A DNA stretch of 64,000 nucleotides from Fulvia fulva (Eukaryota; Ascomycota; Dothideomycetes; Mycosphaerellales; Mycosphaerellaceae). Shown here in pieces: positions 24,601-36,391 of this stretch; position 1 is the first letter of the stretch; every line of letters begins with the position of its first letter. The notes beneath the pieces were generated by a model, which saw nothing but the letters and a program-made list of their open reading frames with translations, ran no database searches and had not been told where the DNA came from. The position numbers and the translations under genes were made by a program. The DNA lies in assembly GCF_020509005.1 (NCBI RefSeq), contig NC_063015.1, positions 4,526,001 to 4,590,000 of the forward strand, read 5' to 3'.

Positions 24601-26632
24601 AATTCTAGTGTTCAGAAGGAACAGGAATAGGATCTTTCTTATTAGTGACTCTATATAGGTTTCTTAGTAGTCCCTTGCCAAGGTGTGCACATCTTCTATA
24701 CTATAGCTCCTACTGATCTTCGGACTTAGTGTTAGCTATAGCGGTACCGTTACGTTCTTAAGAGAGTATACTAGTATACTATAGCTTAAGAATTTCCGAG
24801 ATCGAGTAGTAGATAAACGGTACTCCTCCTCGAAGTTTGGTCTAGACAACGGGTTTACTAGACAAGGATTTTAGGGTGAAACTGGGTAGTTAGACAGCAA
24901 ACTATTAGCTAAACTGATTCCACGAAACAAGACTAACTCTAAGGCTAGGAACAAACAGGACATTTTCTAAGACAATTTGCTTTCTAGAAGGACTACCTAT
25001 TACTACACTTCCTAAATATATAGCTTGTAGATAGCCACTCCTAACCTTGATCCACTTCCTCTTTTAAAGAGGCTTTAGTGTCCTAAATAGTAAATCTTGG
25101 TTAGTTATATATGATGATGTATAAGAGTCAAGCAACCACTCGGACGAGGGGTACTTACCTTTAGCTTCTATAGTAGAATAGGCAACCTTATTAACATCAT
25201 CATCTTCTAATAGTATCTCAGAGTCTGATACGTCTTCCTAGGTCGTATAGGCCCTTATAGGCTTACTAGAGGAGGCCTTTAGCTTACGGCTCTCCTTCAT
25301 CTGCTTTGTAAGGTCCGTTATTACCTTAAGGACATTACGAAGGTTTAGTAATAATAACCTCCTACGAGGTGGTGACGGTTGTCTCTTAATAGGGTAGGTA
25401 GCCCTAGCTAGTTTGTCCTTATTCCTAACAGCCTACTAAGCTATAGAAAGGTATAGGCACTTGCTTATAAAATGGTCACTATTATAGAGATAGCACGTGA
25501 GCTTGCCCTAGAAACCCTTCTTAGCGAACATAGCTATCCCTTAATAAATCATTGATTCTTGCTTCTCCCTAAGGATTATAAGAATGTCTTGTAGTAAGAG
25601 ATTTACCTAGGCATCAATTGCATCGCGAATTGAGCCAAATGAGTCTAGTAGAGCTACTAAGAGTTGCTAGATCTTTCTGTCCTTAGTCTTAATGTCTTAG
25701 AACTAAGGCGAGATTAAAATAGCCCTCCTTATAATTGAGCTAAGCTCCTGCTAGGCGTTATCTATTGACTAGTCCTCTGTTATCACGAAATTAGTATATT
25801 GCTGAAGCAAACTTCTTCTAGTAGCGAGAAGTCTTCTCTTATATTTAGCTTTAGCCTATTCCTACAACTCCTTCGTATACCGGATCTCGTATATCATCTC
25901 TTAGTTATCTATCGACAGACAGATATACATCTTATATAGGGCCGTTATATTATGCCGTTATATTATGCCGTCTATACGATGCCTTCCTTATCGCTTAATC
26001 TAAAGGAAGGGATGACTCCGATAATGTAGAGGGTGTCGCTAGGGTTATAGCGGGAATGTCCGTAATAATGTCCTCGAGGACCTAGTCAACCTACTTTAAT
26101 ACTAGGTGTATTCTTATTAGCTTGAACTATGTTTCGTAGTTCTCTCTTATTAGAAGAGGTGCTGCTCTCTTTCTTATAAACCTAGTCTCGTTCTCTATTT
26201 TTGTAAGTTAAGGGACAGGTTGGCTACCCTTAGGTAATAGGATATATTCGGTCGTACGCGATCGGATCGAAATAGGATAAACCGAACGCGAGGTTAATAT
26301 TAGTACTAAGACACTGTAGCGTAACTCTCTTAGTAGAGGGGGTTTCTGAGACACTACGGCTCTCTTAGAATAAATAGTTAGTCGATACGAACGCGATGTC
26401 CGGAGAGCGACTCTTCTTAGTAAGCTCGCCTACTTGTCTAAGGTATTAGTATAGGCTCCCTAACTCGGAGTCTAACAGTGCCTTACTAGGCTCTTTCACG
26501 TCTTATATATACCTATAGCACGGCTATAGCTTCCTATACAATGCGGGTACGGCCTCTAGTCTACCTTCCTTTTATTCTAAAGAGGAATAACTCTAATACG
26601 ACTTTGTCGAGGGTGAAACACCGAGTTGCTAA

Positions 26633-26647
26633 CCCGGGCTTATAACC
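26633..26647 (-). other. Candidate primer binding site of Copia
   Basis: On the minus strand GGTTATAAGCCCGGG follows the 5' LTR at once. Allowing a G-to-A RIP change it is complementary to a methionine tRNA anticodon loop (CTCATAA), which fits the half-tRNA priming known for Copia elements. Inferred from position and partial complementarity only. Confidence 0.4.
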
Positions 26648-26881
26648 TATTAAATAGGTACGAGTTACGTAGTAGTAGAAGACGGCGGATTATATAAAAG
26701 ACGAAGAAGGACCTAATAGGATAGCGTGTATCTATATATAGTATTGCCGGTATTAGTATAGGTAGATACTAGGTATCCGGATGTTTACTAGCCTATAGGC
26801 TAGCAAACCCTAATTACGTAATCTCGTTACATGACATACCTATACCTATATACTTGTCCTACGGCCTATATATTCTTAATA
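26648..26881 (-). repeat. Copia 5' LTR
   Basis: 234-bp direct repeat matching 21,393-21,626. It is followed by TAGAC (26,882-26,886), the second copy of the target duplication. Confidence 0.93.
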
Positions 26882-29323
26882 TAGACTATAAGAACCGCGA
26901 ATATTTTATGACTACGAAGTAGCTAAATCGCCGACTAGCGCGATAGGTAGAATTTCTATTATAATTTAACTTCTAGATTATATACCGCTAAGGTATATAA
27001 GGAACGAAGCTAGATAGCCTAACGAGACGTAGCTAGGACCTTCCGTAGGGGGTGGACGATCCGAGAAATTAGTACTAGTATTAGACATTACTTCCGCTAG
27101 AGCAATTCCTTAAGATCGACTCTATACGAGCTACTATCGAAGATACGCCCGAAGAAGAAGAGACGACTCCCCTAAATCCTAAAGCAATCGAGTTTATTCT
27201 AGAACTAGAATAGGTACTATAAACATAGCTAGTACTAGCTTAGGAAGTATAGACTACGAATAAAGCCGAAGTCGAAGCTAAACTCGAGTACCGTATAACG
27301 ACTACTTACGCCCTAGACTAAGAACTTAAGGCGGCGATTAAGATACTACGGAAAGATAGTAATATCCCTCTACTCTTATAGAAGGCGAAGATATACCCTA
27401 CGTACTATAAGGTAGATAGTAACATATTGTATATACGAAACTAGTACGATAGCTAGAGCCTATAGGTACCCGATAACTAGGCCCTACGGACTCGGCTTAT
27501 TAGAGTAAATTATAACGCTCTAGTAGTAGGACATCTAGGACGAGCTCGAACCTATAAACTTGTAGTACGAGAATTCTATTAGCCTAGCTTAGTAAGATTA
27601 GTACGTAGATATACCGCGAATTACCGTATATACCGTACGACGAAATCTCTATACTCCTAGCTACCTAGATTATTATACCTACTTTTAGTACCGGACCGAC
27701 CTTAGATATATATCGCGGTAGACTTTATAGTCGGACTTCCTAATAGTACCCTCGATAGTATAACCTATAACAACATTATAACCGTAATAGATAGGCTAAC
27801 GAAGGAAGTCGAGCTAATTCCGATCGGAGCGATAACTATATAGAATACGGTAAGACTTTTCCTTAAGTATATATTCTCCCGACGCGGATTTTCTAATACT
27901 ATTACTTTAGACCGTAGTAAATAATAGGTTACTACCTTCTAGAAGAAACTTTATAAGACGCTTCGTATAGGTCGTAAGCTAAGTTCTTTATACTACCTAG
28001 AAACTAATAGACAGTCGGAACGTACTAACTAAGTAATAGAACAGTATCTTTATATATTTACTAACGAGGTATAAGATAACTAGGTAGAATAGCTTTATCT
28101 AGCTTAGTTCGCGATTAATAACTACCTTTCTAAAACTACTAGTATGTCGCTATTCTACGCTACTTTAGGCTATAACCCTAAGTTTATAGAGCGCGTAGAC
28201 CTAAGCGCTAGAAAAGAGGGAGGACTAACTACTCTCTAGCGACTAGATACGCGATCGGCTAAAGCCTTCGTACGCCGGATTTACGACCTTTATAAGCACC
28301 TTTAAGAAAACATACGGATATTATAAGCTCTCTAAGCTAAAGTAGTAAACCGCTACCGAAGTATCCCGCTAGACTATAAAGTAGGCGACTAGGTATACCT
28401 AAGTACTAAGAATATCCGTACGACTCGACTATCTAAGAAGCTCGATAGAAGATACGCTAGCCCGTACTAGATTATAGAAGTTATACTAGCTAAGCTCTTA
28501 TATAAACTAAGATTGTCGGACGCTATAGTAGGACTCGATAACTACTTTTATACCTCGTTACTTTAGCGAGCCGATCATCCCGACTTCCTACTACTCGAAG
28601 GCTAGTATCTAGTACTACTACCGCTAATAACTATCGAGCCCGATACTACCGAAGCCGATATAGTCGCTAATATAGTCGTAATACCTATATATATATAAGG
28701 TAGAGAAGATCTTAGATATATATACCCGTAAGCGAGTAGGTGAAGTAAAGAAGGGGTAGAAGCGTAAAGTAGACACTTAGTATAAGGTAAAATAGCTTAG
28801 ATATTAGAATAAGGAGGATAGTAAGACCTAGTAACCGGCTAAGAATATATTTAATCACGCGGCCGCCGCTATTCTAGACTTTTACTATAACCGGCCAGAG
28901 TTGTCTACGCCTATAGGCTTTGTAGCTCTATCTAATTAGGTCCCCCTAAGCATTTCTTAAAGGGAGCCGGTCGCGGATAGGCTAGTTATAGATAGACTAG
29001 ATGTAGATATGTTACTAGACGATAATAAGGTATTAGAGGATAATTAGACTTTCGTACGGTTATAGAGTAGTACGGGTAAGTAGCCGTATAAGATAGACAA
29101 CGCTTAGAGGACTAAGACGCGTTTTAAGAGGGGGGGTACTATTACGGGTAGCCCGCGACCCCTTACTATAGCTATATCGGCTCGGGTGAACCGCGGACCT
29201 TCTATATCGGGTTAGCGCGGCTTAGCTTTACTTTATAACTTCGCCGCGCCTCGCGCTCCTCTTTCGTAGCTTCGTAGAATAATAACTCTCTTATTCGGAC
29301 CCTACGGTACGCGCGCCCTTATA
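26882..29323 (+). mobile_element. Gypsy-B1, segment 4 (RNase H end, integrase, chromodomain, 3' LTR)
   Basis: Resumes RNase H exactly after Copia, then integrase (about 27,500-28,560) and a degenerate chromodomain near 28,690-28,880 (YEVEKILDIYTRKRVG recognisable with stops read through), which makes family B a chromovirus. A polypurine tract lies at 29,127-29,139 and a 184-bp 3' LTR at 29,140-29,323. Compared with B2 the stretch after the chromodomain lacks roughly 230 bp (gap near 28,937). Because the 5' end of B1 is missing, its target duplication cannot be tested. The element abuts the integrase of Gypsy-C at 29,324. Confidence 0.9.
29140..29323 (+). repeat. Gypsy-B1 3' LTR
   Basis: 184 bp, the same LTR as 36,208-36,391 and 43,246-43,429. 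It is preceded by a GGGGGGTAC polypurine tract. Confidence 0.92.
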
Positions 29324-31221
29324 ATACTAGCGGTATCTAGTATAGTAGATCGCTTTAGGTAGGAAGGTATTCTATAGCCTAATATCGTTACCGATATATA
29401 GCTTCGTTAGTATCGATCCTAGTATACCGTTTAGGTTTTCTACCTTCCTATTTATTATAGGATAATATAGGGATACTAGACAATAATTAGCCTTAAACTA
29501 CTTTATTAGGTAGCTTATAACCCTACTTAGGAAGTTCTTACTATTGTCTAAGAGGAGCTTACGGGGTAGCCCGTAGTCCTAATAGATTCTCTCGTATAGG
29601 AATACTATAGTCGCTTTAGTATCCGTATACGGAACGGCCTAAGCGACTAGCTAATCCGTAGCGTAATCTATCGCTATAATAATGTACTCGTTTCCTAGTA
29701 GACTCTTTAGTAAAGGCCCTACGATATTAATCGCCTATCTCTTAAAGGGCCTAAACTTATCGTTAACCTATTAAAACCGCGGCTCGCGTGTTTTAGGCTT
29801 ATTAGGCTTCTTTTTCTACGTTAGCTAGTATCTAGGGCAGGATTCGATAAACTTTCGTACGTCCTTTCTTATACTAGGCTACTAGGCTCTTATCTCGAGC
29901 TAACCTATTAGCCCGGGCACCGTAAAGTGTCCGTATCGCTAGTATACGTAGTTTACTAGATTAAGACGCTAGGTTAGTATAAGGAAAGGCGCTATTCCCT
30001 TATTGTCTAGAAGAATAAAGCCTAATCTAGGTTCCTTAGACTTGTCGATCGGTTAGAGTAGCTCGAATTCCTCTTCTCGTACCTTAATTAAGCTCTCGAG
30101 GTAGGGACCGTAAGTTAGTATCTATCCCGTTAACTTGAACTACCTTATTAGTTTAGGGAACAAGTCGGTCTCGTTAGCTTTTAATCTTATAGCTACGAGT
30201 TACTTAACCGGCTAAGCTAGGTTAGTAGGTCCTTCTCCGATAAAGTTAGGCTAACGGGAGAGCGTATCGGGAACGATCGCCTCTTCTCCCTTACGATATC
30301 TAATGTCTAAGTTATATTACTAAAACTCTTTAGCCTATTATACAATCCTCTTACTCTAGCCCTTAGTACTATTAAGGTACCTAAGCGACTAGTAATTAGT
30401 TAGGATCGTAACCGTATAGCTATTTTCTACGTAGTTGTCCTAGGTTCGGAGGACTTCCTTAATTACTAGGCCCTCCTTTTCGTAAAATAGGTAATTTAGC
30501 TCGGCTCCCTAAGCTTCCTTCTAGAGAAGGCTATAGGGTATAGCTAGTTATTAGCTCCTATTTAATAGAGAGTAGCGCCTATAGCCTATTTAGATATATT
30601 AGTCTTAATCGTAAAGGGCTTCTTAGAGTTAGGCGGGATTAGTATAGGCTCTAAGGTTAGCGCGAGCTTTAGGCTCTTAAAAGCGTATACGTACTAGGCG
30701 TTCTATCGTACTAGGCGACGCTTTTTCCGCCTAAGGGACTCGTCGCTTTCCTTAAGAAGATCTAAGAGGGGTACTACGAGTTTTACGAAGCCCTTAATAA
30801 AGCGGCGGTAGTAGCCTATAAGGCTAAGGAACTACCTAATCTACTATATATTAGTAGGCGTAGGCTAACTATTAATCGCGTCGATCTTGTCTTATAGTGG
30901 CCTAATCAAATTCTTCTCGATCTAATGCCCGTAGAAGGTGACTAACTTGACTCTAATATTATACTTCTTAGGGGAGTAGAATAGTTTAGCTTTCTTTAGG
31001 CGGTCGAAGACCTCTTTTAGGTCTTTTTCGTGCTATTACTTAGAGTCTAAGAAGACTAGGATGTCGTCGAGGTATACGACGACCTTCTTCTAAAGTAGAT
31101 CTCTTAGGATCTCGTTTATTATAGACTAAAACGAGGCTAGGGCGTTTGTTAGCCTAAAGGGTATAACGAGGAACTCGTACTTCCTATCCCTAGTATTAAA
31201 TATAGTCTTATACGTATCGGC
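29324..31221 (-). mobile_element. Gypsy-C, segment 1 (integrase to RT palm)
   Basis: Minus-strand Gypsy of a third family. Integrase reads AINIVGPLLKSLLGNEYIII near 29,670-29,740 and NGKVENLNGILGSI near 29,400-29,440. It is cut off at 29,324 inside the integrase C-terminal region by the end of Gypsy-B1. Reverse transcriptase reads VVVYLDDILVF near 31,060-31,085. Stops are of RIP type throughout. The segment ends at the Copia solo LTR. Confidence 0.87.
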
Positions 31222-31455
31222 TATTAAATAGGTACGAGTTACGTAGTAGTAGAAGACGGCGGATTATATAAAAGACGAAGAAGGACCTAATAGAATAGCG
31301 TATATCTATATATAGTATCGCTAGTATTAGTATAGGTAGATACTAGGTGTCCGGATGTTTACTAGCCTATAGGCTAGTAAACCCTAGTCACGTGATCTAG
31401 TTATATAACACACCTATACCTATATACTTGTCCTACGGCCTATATGTTCTTAACA
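31222..31455 (-). repeat. Copia solo LTR in Gypsy-C
   Basis: A 234-bp copy of the Copia LTR standing alone inside the RT of Gypsy-C, presumably left by LTR-LTR recombination. The flanking pentamers are TCGGC (31,217-31,221) and TTAGC (31,456-31,460), so a duplication is only approximate (two C/T-type differences). The strand is assigned by analogy with the full Copia copy, whose LTRs read the same way. Confidence 0.88.
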
Positions 31456-31614
31456 TTAGCTAAGTCGATTAGTAGCTACTAGTACCCTAAGGCTAGGTCT
31501 AGTTTACTAAAGTATTTAGCCTTCGCGACCGTATCTAGGTATTCCTAGATACGTAGGAGAAGGAAGCCGTTTTTAGTAGTTACGGCGTTTAGGGCGCGAT
31601 AGTCGATATATATA
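31456..31614 (-). mobile_element. Gypsy-C, segment 2 (RT fingers)
   Basis: 159 bp of reverse transcriptase between the solo LTR and LINE-3; the minus strand reads YIDYRALNAVTTKNGFLLL. The last 16 bases (31,599-31,614, ATAGTCGATATATATA) are the target duplication of LINE-3 and recur at 43,819-43,834, where Gypsy-C resumes in the same reading. Confidence 0.88.
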
Positions 31615-34600
31615 GATAGATAGATAGATTTGTCATTCCCCTGTTCTAGGACCCTATCCGGCCTATATAGGTATATATCTATTGTTATATATAAAGGGAA
31701 ACCCGAATAGGTAAAAACCCTTCCCGCCCCTAACTTCTCCTTATCTAGATTAGCTTTCCCTCTAAACGTACATAGTCTATATTACTACCCCGTTAGCCCC
31801 CGCTCCTAGCCGGTCTCGTCGCGCTACGTCGTGTCCTCTCTTCCTATACTACTCCTACTAGGCGGTACTGTTCTAGCTAGCCCTTCTCTAGTATCTAGTT
31901 CGTAATGCGCCGTAGGTCCTTAGCGTTATTAAGAAGTGCCCTAATCGTCCGGTTCCTCGCCTTTACTATCTACTCCCCCCTTCCTAGCGACTACCTCGGA
32001 TAGACGAGGAGTACGTACCGTACGTTCTAGGATCGATAGCCGTAGGGGCAGCTAGTATTCGTGTATCCTAGAACCTTCCTCTATAATAGGTACTCCTAGA
32101 GGCCGATATGTTCGCTTCGTAGTTAGGTTACTATACTACTCTATGCCCTCGTAAGGCGGTAGTAGATAAGCTTCGGGGGGTACTTGACCGCGGATTTTGT
32201 AGCTAACTATTCCTTAGGTTGTCCCGCTAGCTAAGGGCGTCTACTATACCCTATAACCTAGTTGTTCTACCTCTCTTTCTATAGTTACTCTATAAACGAT
32301 TTCTTACCTTCCTATTATATTACTAGCTATTCGTCCCTTGCCCGGTAGTTCGGCTCGTTTCCGGGTCGAATACCCCTATACGCTAGTACTAATTCGCGGG
32401 CCCTTACGACTATACTAGCGATGACCTTCTATACTAGGTACTGTGCCGACTTGCCTAAGTAGGAGGTCCGTAGTCCCTAGATATATAGGTCGATCGGCGG
32501 TATAGCGGTCTCGTACTTAAGTATCCTCGTTAGTATCGACTTATATACCCGGTAACCTTCCTTAGGCATTAGTTTTAGATCTTCGCTAGCGGCGCGACGA
32601 GTCCCTTCGATAGGTAGGCCCTTTCGCCTAAGGACTACACTTAGCTACTATAGGTAAGGACCGGCCGTATAATAGCCGTATATAGAAGTCGTAACTACCG
32701 GAAGTCCGCCCCCTATATAGACGTAGTGAGCCTCTAGTATAATACTATATTCTGTTTAGCTTTCCGTAATATTACCTATACGTACTTCCTCTACCGTAGC
32801 GCCGGGTCTACCTATAGTCCGAGGATCCTAAGCTAATTTGCCGGGTTAGTCGTATACCCCTATATCTAGATAGAAGCTTATATATTATAGAACCGTAGCC
32901 GGCGCGTAAAGTATATCAGATTGTACTTTTCTAGGGCAAACCGAGCCCCGTGCCTCCTAGCCTAGTCCTCGTAGATCTTGTGCTTCTCTTCTAGTAGCCT
33001 ATAGTTCTCCTTAGTCGAGGAAGACTACGCTAGGATATTTATATCGTCTACGAAGCCGCTCGTAGCGGTGTTCTAGGATTCTAGGGCTAGGAGTAGCGTC
33101 GCTATAAAGAAGAGGAATAGAATAGGTACTAGCGTTAAGCCTTACGGGATTCTAGTATAGACTACTTAAAATAGGCTTCTATACTAGCCGACTAGGATCG
33201 ACGTACTACGGTTTTAGAGGTAGGACCGTACGAAGTTAATAAGCTACTTAGGGAGTCCTTTCGACCTTAGGATATAGAGTAGCCGCGGGTATAACACGTA
33301 GTCGAAGGCTCCCGATATGTCTAGGCTAAGTAAGGAAGCCACCTTATCCCTATTCTTATACTAGATAGCCTTTACCTAAGAGGTGATAAGTTCTATCGCG
33401 GATAGCGTCGATCGCTATAGGCGCGTACCTATCTAGGTGTCCGGGAGTAGGGAGTGTTCCTCTACCGCCTCGGAGAGTCTCGTTATAACTAGCTTCTTAA
33501 GCGCCTTCCTAAGAGTATTAAGGAGCGCAATTAGGCGGTACGACTTCACCTACGTATAGTCTTCCTTCTACGGCTTACGTAGGACCACTATCGTCGATTG
33601 TTTAAAAGCTATCGGGTAGTATCCGGTCTATAGGTAGGCGTTAAAGATCGCTATAACTACTAGGGCTAGTTAATCTCTACACTTCTTTAGTAGCTCGTTT
33701 AGGATCCTATCCGGCCCCGGGGCTTTCTTCGCCGGTAACTTCCTTAGTATAGCGGCAACTTCTCCCTCGGACACCTCCTATTAGACCGCGATACTAGGGG
33801 CTAGGGGAGTAGAGCTGTTTATATCGCTTAGATTAGCCTCGACTAGGGGCGGGAAGAACTTACTAGCTAGTAGACGCGCCTTAGCCTCAGGGTCGCTAAC
33901 CGGGCTACTAGGCGATTGTAGCGCTAGGATAGAGAAGGAGGGGCCCTATATAGGGTCCTATCGGGCCTATTTCGCTAGCTTCTATATCCTCTCTAGCTTA
34001 CCGGCGATTTCTTCTACTATAGCCCTCTAGCCGACTACTTTCTCCCTTCGTATTATAGCTTTCTTCTGTTAGTATGCCTCTCTATATACGTTCTAGGCCT
34101 CCTCGCTATAGCTACTCGTCTATACCCGGCGGGCTCTCCTTACTTCTCTTACTACCGTAGTGCACTCCGGCGTCTAGTATAGTTTAGACTATGTCGTTAG
34201 TTAGGTAAGCGGAACGTAAAGTAAGGTCGCTTTTCTTATTTCGTCTATTAACCCCTAGACTACTTCGTCTATCTCGTCTTTACTGTTATATTACTACTAC
34301 GCGATCTAGACTAGCCTCTTAGAGTCATTAAGGTACGCCTAGATATTGGCCTAGTAGGCCTTTCTCTAGTTTAGCTTAGGGGTTCTCGCTAGTATACGTT
34401 ATATCTATATCGTAATAGAGGTCCTAACTAGTATATAGTCTAACGACGCCTCGAGTTTATATTCGATCCTATAGTAGGTTACCGTATAGTAGTAGCTATC
34501 TAAGATCTAGGAGAGGTCGATCGTGCCTTAGAGTCCCCCTCTCTTCTAGGTACCTAGGTCCTTCGGGGTATTAAGGGCAATTACGTTGCTCGCTATTAAG

Positions 34601-36207
34601 TCGAGTACTTCGTCGGCTATAGGGTGCGGCTATATAAGGCTTTCCTAGGAAGGGTAGTATATATTAAAGTCTCCTACTACGATGTAGTACCCTTGTCTCT
34701 TAAGCGTACTATCTAGGTGTCTATAGACCCCTAGGTCGCGGCTAGACCTCGAGGCTAGCGGTTATATATAGGTTGTGTATCTAGGTGCTACCTACGTAGA
34801 GGGAGGTAATATCGCCCCCGCCTTCTTCGTCTACGTAGTATACTACCTCCTAGTCGGATTCTAGTATGTCCTTACTAATATAGAAGTACGTACGGGGTCT
34901 ACCGTCGCCTCGTAGGCATGTCGTATAGCCTAGTGACTTATAGGTCGTTAGTCTCTTATAGTACGGGTTAATCTATAGCTCCTAGATTATAAGGACGTAG
35001 TGGACGCGCGGGTCCGCCTTGTATAGGAAATGGTTCTAGACTATATCCTTACTATAGTTAACGTTATACTAGATAATACTAAGCGTGTCGAGGCTAGTTA
35101 TCGGCATCGATAATCATTTCCTCTATATCGTCCTATGTCCTACTACCCTATACGTCCTAGTCTACGCCTATCGGCTATATACTAAAGGGGAGCCGGGCCT
35201 AGTTAGATTCCCTCGCCGTAGCTAGTAGAGTACGTAGCCTCCCGTACGCCCTAGGTTACGTATCCTTTATATCGTTCTCGGCCCTAGGGCGCTTATACCC
35301 GACCGCCGCTAGTTAGTTCCGGTATAGGCTAGCCTTACGGTCGCCGTAGAATCTTAGGGCGACGGTTCTGTTTATAATTGCCTTGTTTTTCGCTAGTTTC
35401 CGCTATAGGCATTCCGTACTATACGATAGGTAGTGCCCCGGACAGTTCGCGTACCGTCTCGTAGTCGATATATAGTCCCTAGACATATAGTCTCCTATAT
35501 AGTTCGAGCAGGCCTACTTATTTATATACGTGTAGGTTTGGTGTCTATACTATTAGTATTTAAAGTATTAGAGGACACGAAAGGATAAGGAGTACTTTTC
35601 TACTATCTTAAGGCTATATTACTAGACTAGGCCTTGTTCTATCGCTAGATCCGCCGCTTTCGCGTCTTATAGCTATACTATTAGCGCCGAGGCCTTCTTA
35701 CCTTCTAGCTATTTCCTATAGAGCTAGGTCGCCTTCTAGATTAGAGAGTTAAGAGTGACCGGGTTGTCCTCTTAGAGAGCGCGTAGGTGCCCCTAGTTAG
35801 TTAGGTTAAACTCCTTAGGTATATCGTAGACTAGGATCGTGAATTGTTTCGTTAAGACCTTCGCTAATACCGTAACCTTAGATGCCTACTATAGCTATAC
35901 CTCTAGGTGCCTCCTAGTAGTAGTAGAGCTAGTATAGATCTATAGAGTACCGTTAGACTATTAGTTCACTACGACTACCCCTAGTTAGTTAATTCGTTAG
36001 GCGAGCTCCTTGTTTAATAGCTTCGTAACTTCGGCCTAGTCTTCCTTTACTATAATACGGATCGTAACTACATCGTACGTTAGGCGGGGGCCTAGTATTA
36101 ATACCGCGACCGATACCTAGCTATAGGGGTATTGATTCCGGGTGGCCTTACTAATCGCCTAGGACGTCGTCCTTATTTCTTATTGCCCTCGGTAATACGA
36201 TAGTATA
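31615..36207 (-). mobile_element. LINE-3, near full-length Tad1-like element (main segment)
   Basis: A minus-strand LINE in the RT of Gypsy-C, flanked by the 16-bp duplication ATAGTCGATATATATA (31,599-31,614; 43,819-43,834). Reading downstream on the minus strand: ORF1 with zinc knuckles near 35,400-35,600 (YANCPGHYLSYSTEC), endonuclease (GYYIVVGDFN near 34,662-34,691), reverse transcriptase (SGFVDDINI near 33,030-33,060), and a 3' UTR ending in a (CTAT)n tail at 31,615-31,630. It is the only one of the three LINEs with a recognisable ORF1. The 5' part is interrupted by Gypsy-B2, whose duplication GTATA (36,203-36,207) closes this segment. RIP stops are numerous. Confidence 0.9.
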
Positions 36208-36391
36208 TATTACGGGCAGCCCGCGACCCCTTACTATAGCTACGTCGGCCCGGCTAAACCGCGGACCTTCTATATCGGGTTAGCGCGGCTTAGCTCTACT
36301 TTATAACTTCGCCGCGCCTCGCGCTCCTCTTTCGTAGCTTCGTAGAATAATAACTATCTCATTCGGACCCTATAGTACGCGCGCCCTTATA
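36208..36391 (+). repeat. Gypsy-B2 5' LTR
   Basis: 184 bp, starting TATTACGGGC (RIP form of TGTTACGGGC) and ending CCCTTATA. It is preceded by GTATA. Confidence 0.94.

Larger units (their letters stand above)
21393..26881 (-). mobile_element. Copia element, complete, moderately RIP-mutated
   Basis: A 5489-bp minus-strand Copia (Pseudoviridae) inserted in the RNase H region of Gypsy-B1. LTRs are 234 bp (21,393-21,626; 26,648-26,881), ending TTCTTAACA/TTCTTAATA, with a 5-bp duplication TAGAC (21,388-21,392; 26,882-26,886). Minus-strand order is the Copia one: gag with a zinc knuckle near 25,470-25,510 (one Cys now Tyr), integrase about 23,840-24,530 (ALISIDIYRPF at about 24,500-24,530), then reverse transcriptase (LIVLTYIDDIPT at 22,661-22,690), then RNase H. 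Integrase before RT separates it from Gypsy. Many CpA/TpG survive and long stretches of integrase are readable with only scattered TAG stops, so it is younger or less mutated than Gypsy-A and C. It is still non-coding as it stands. Confidence 0.93.
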
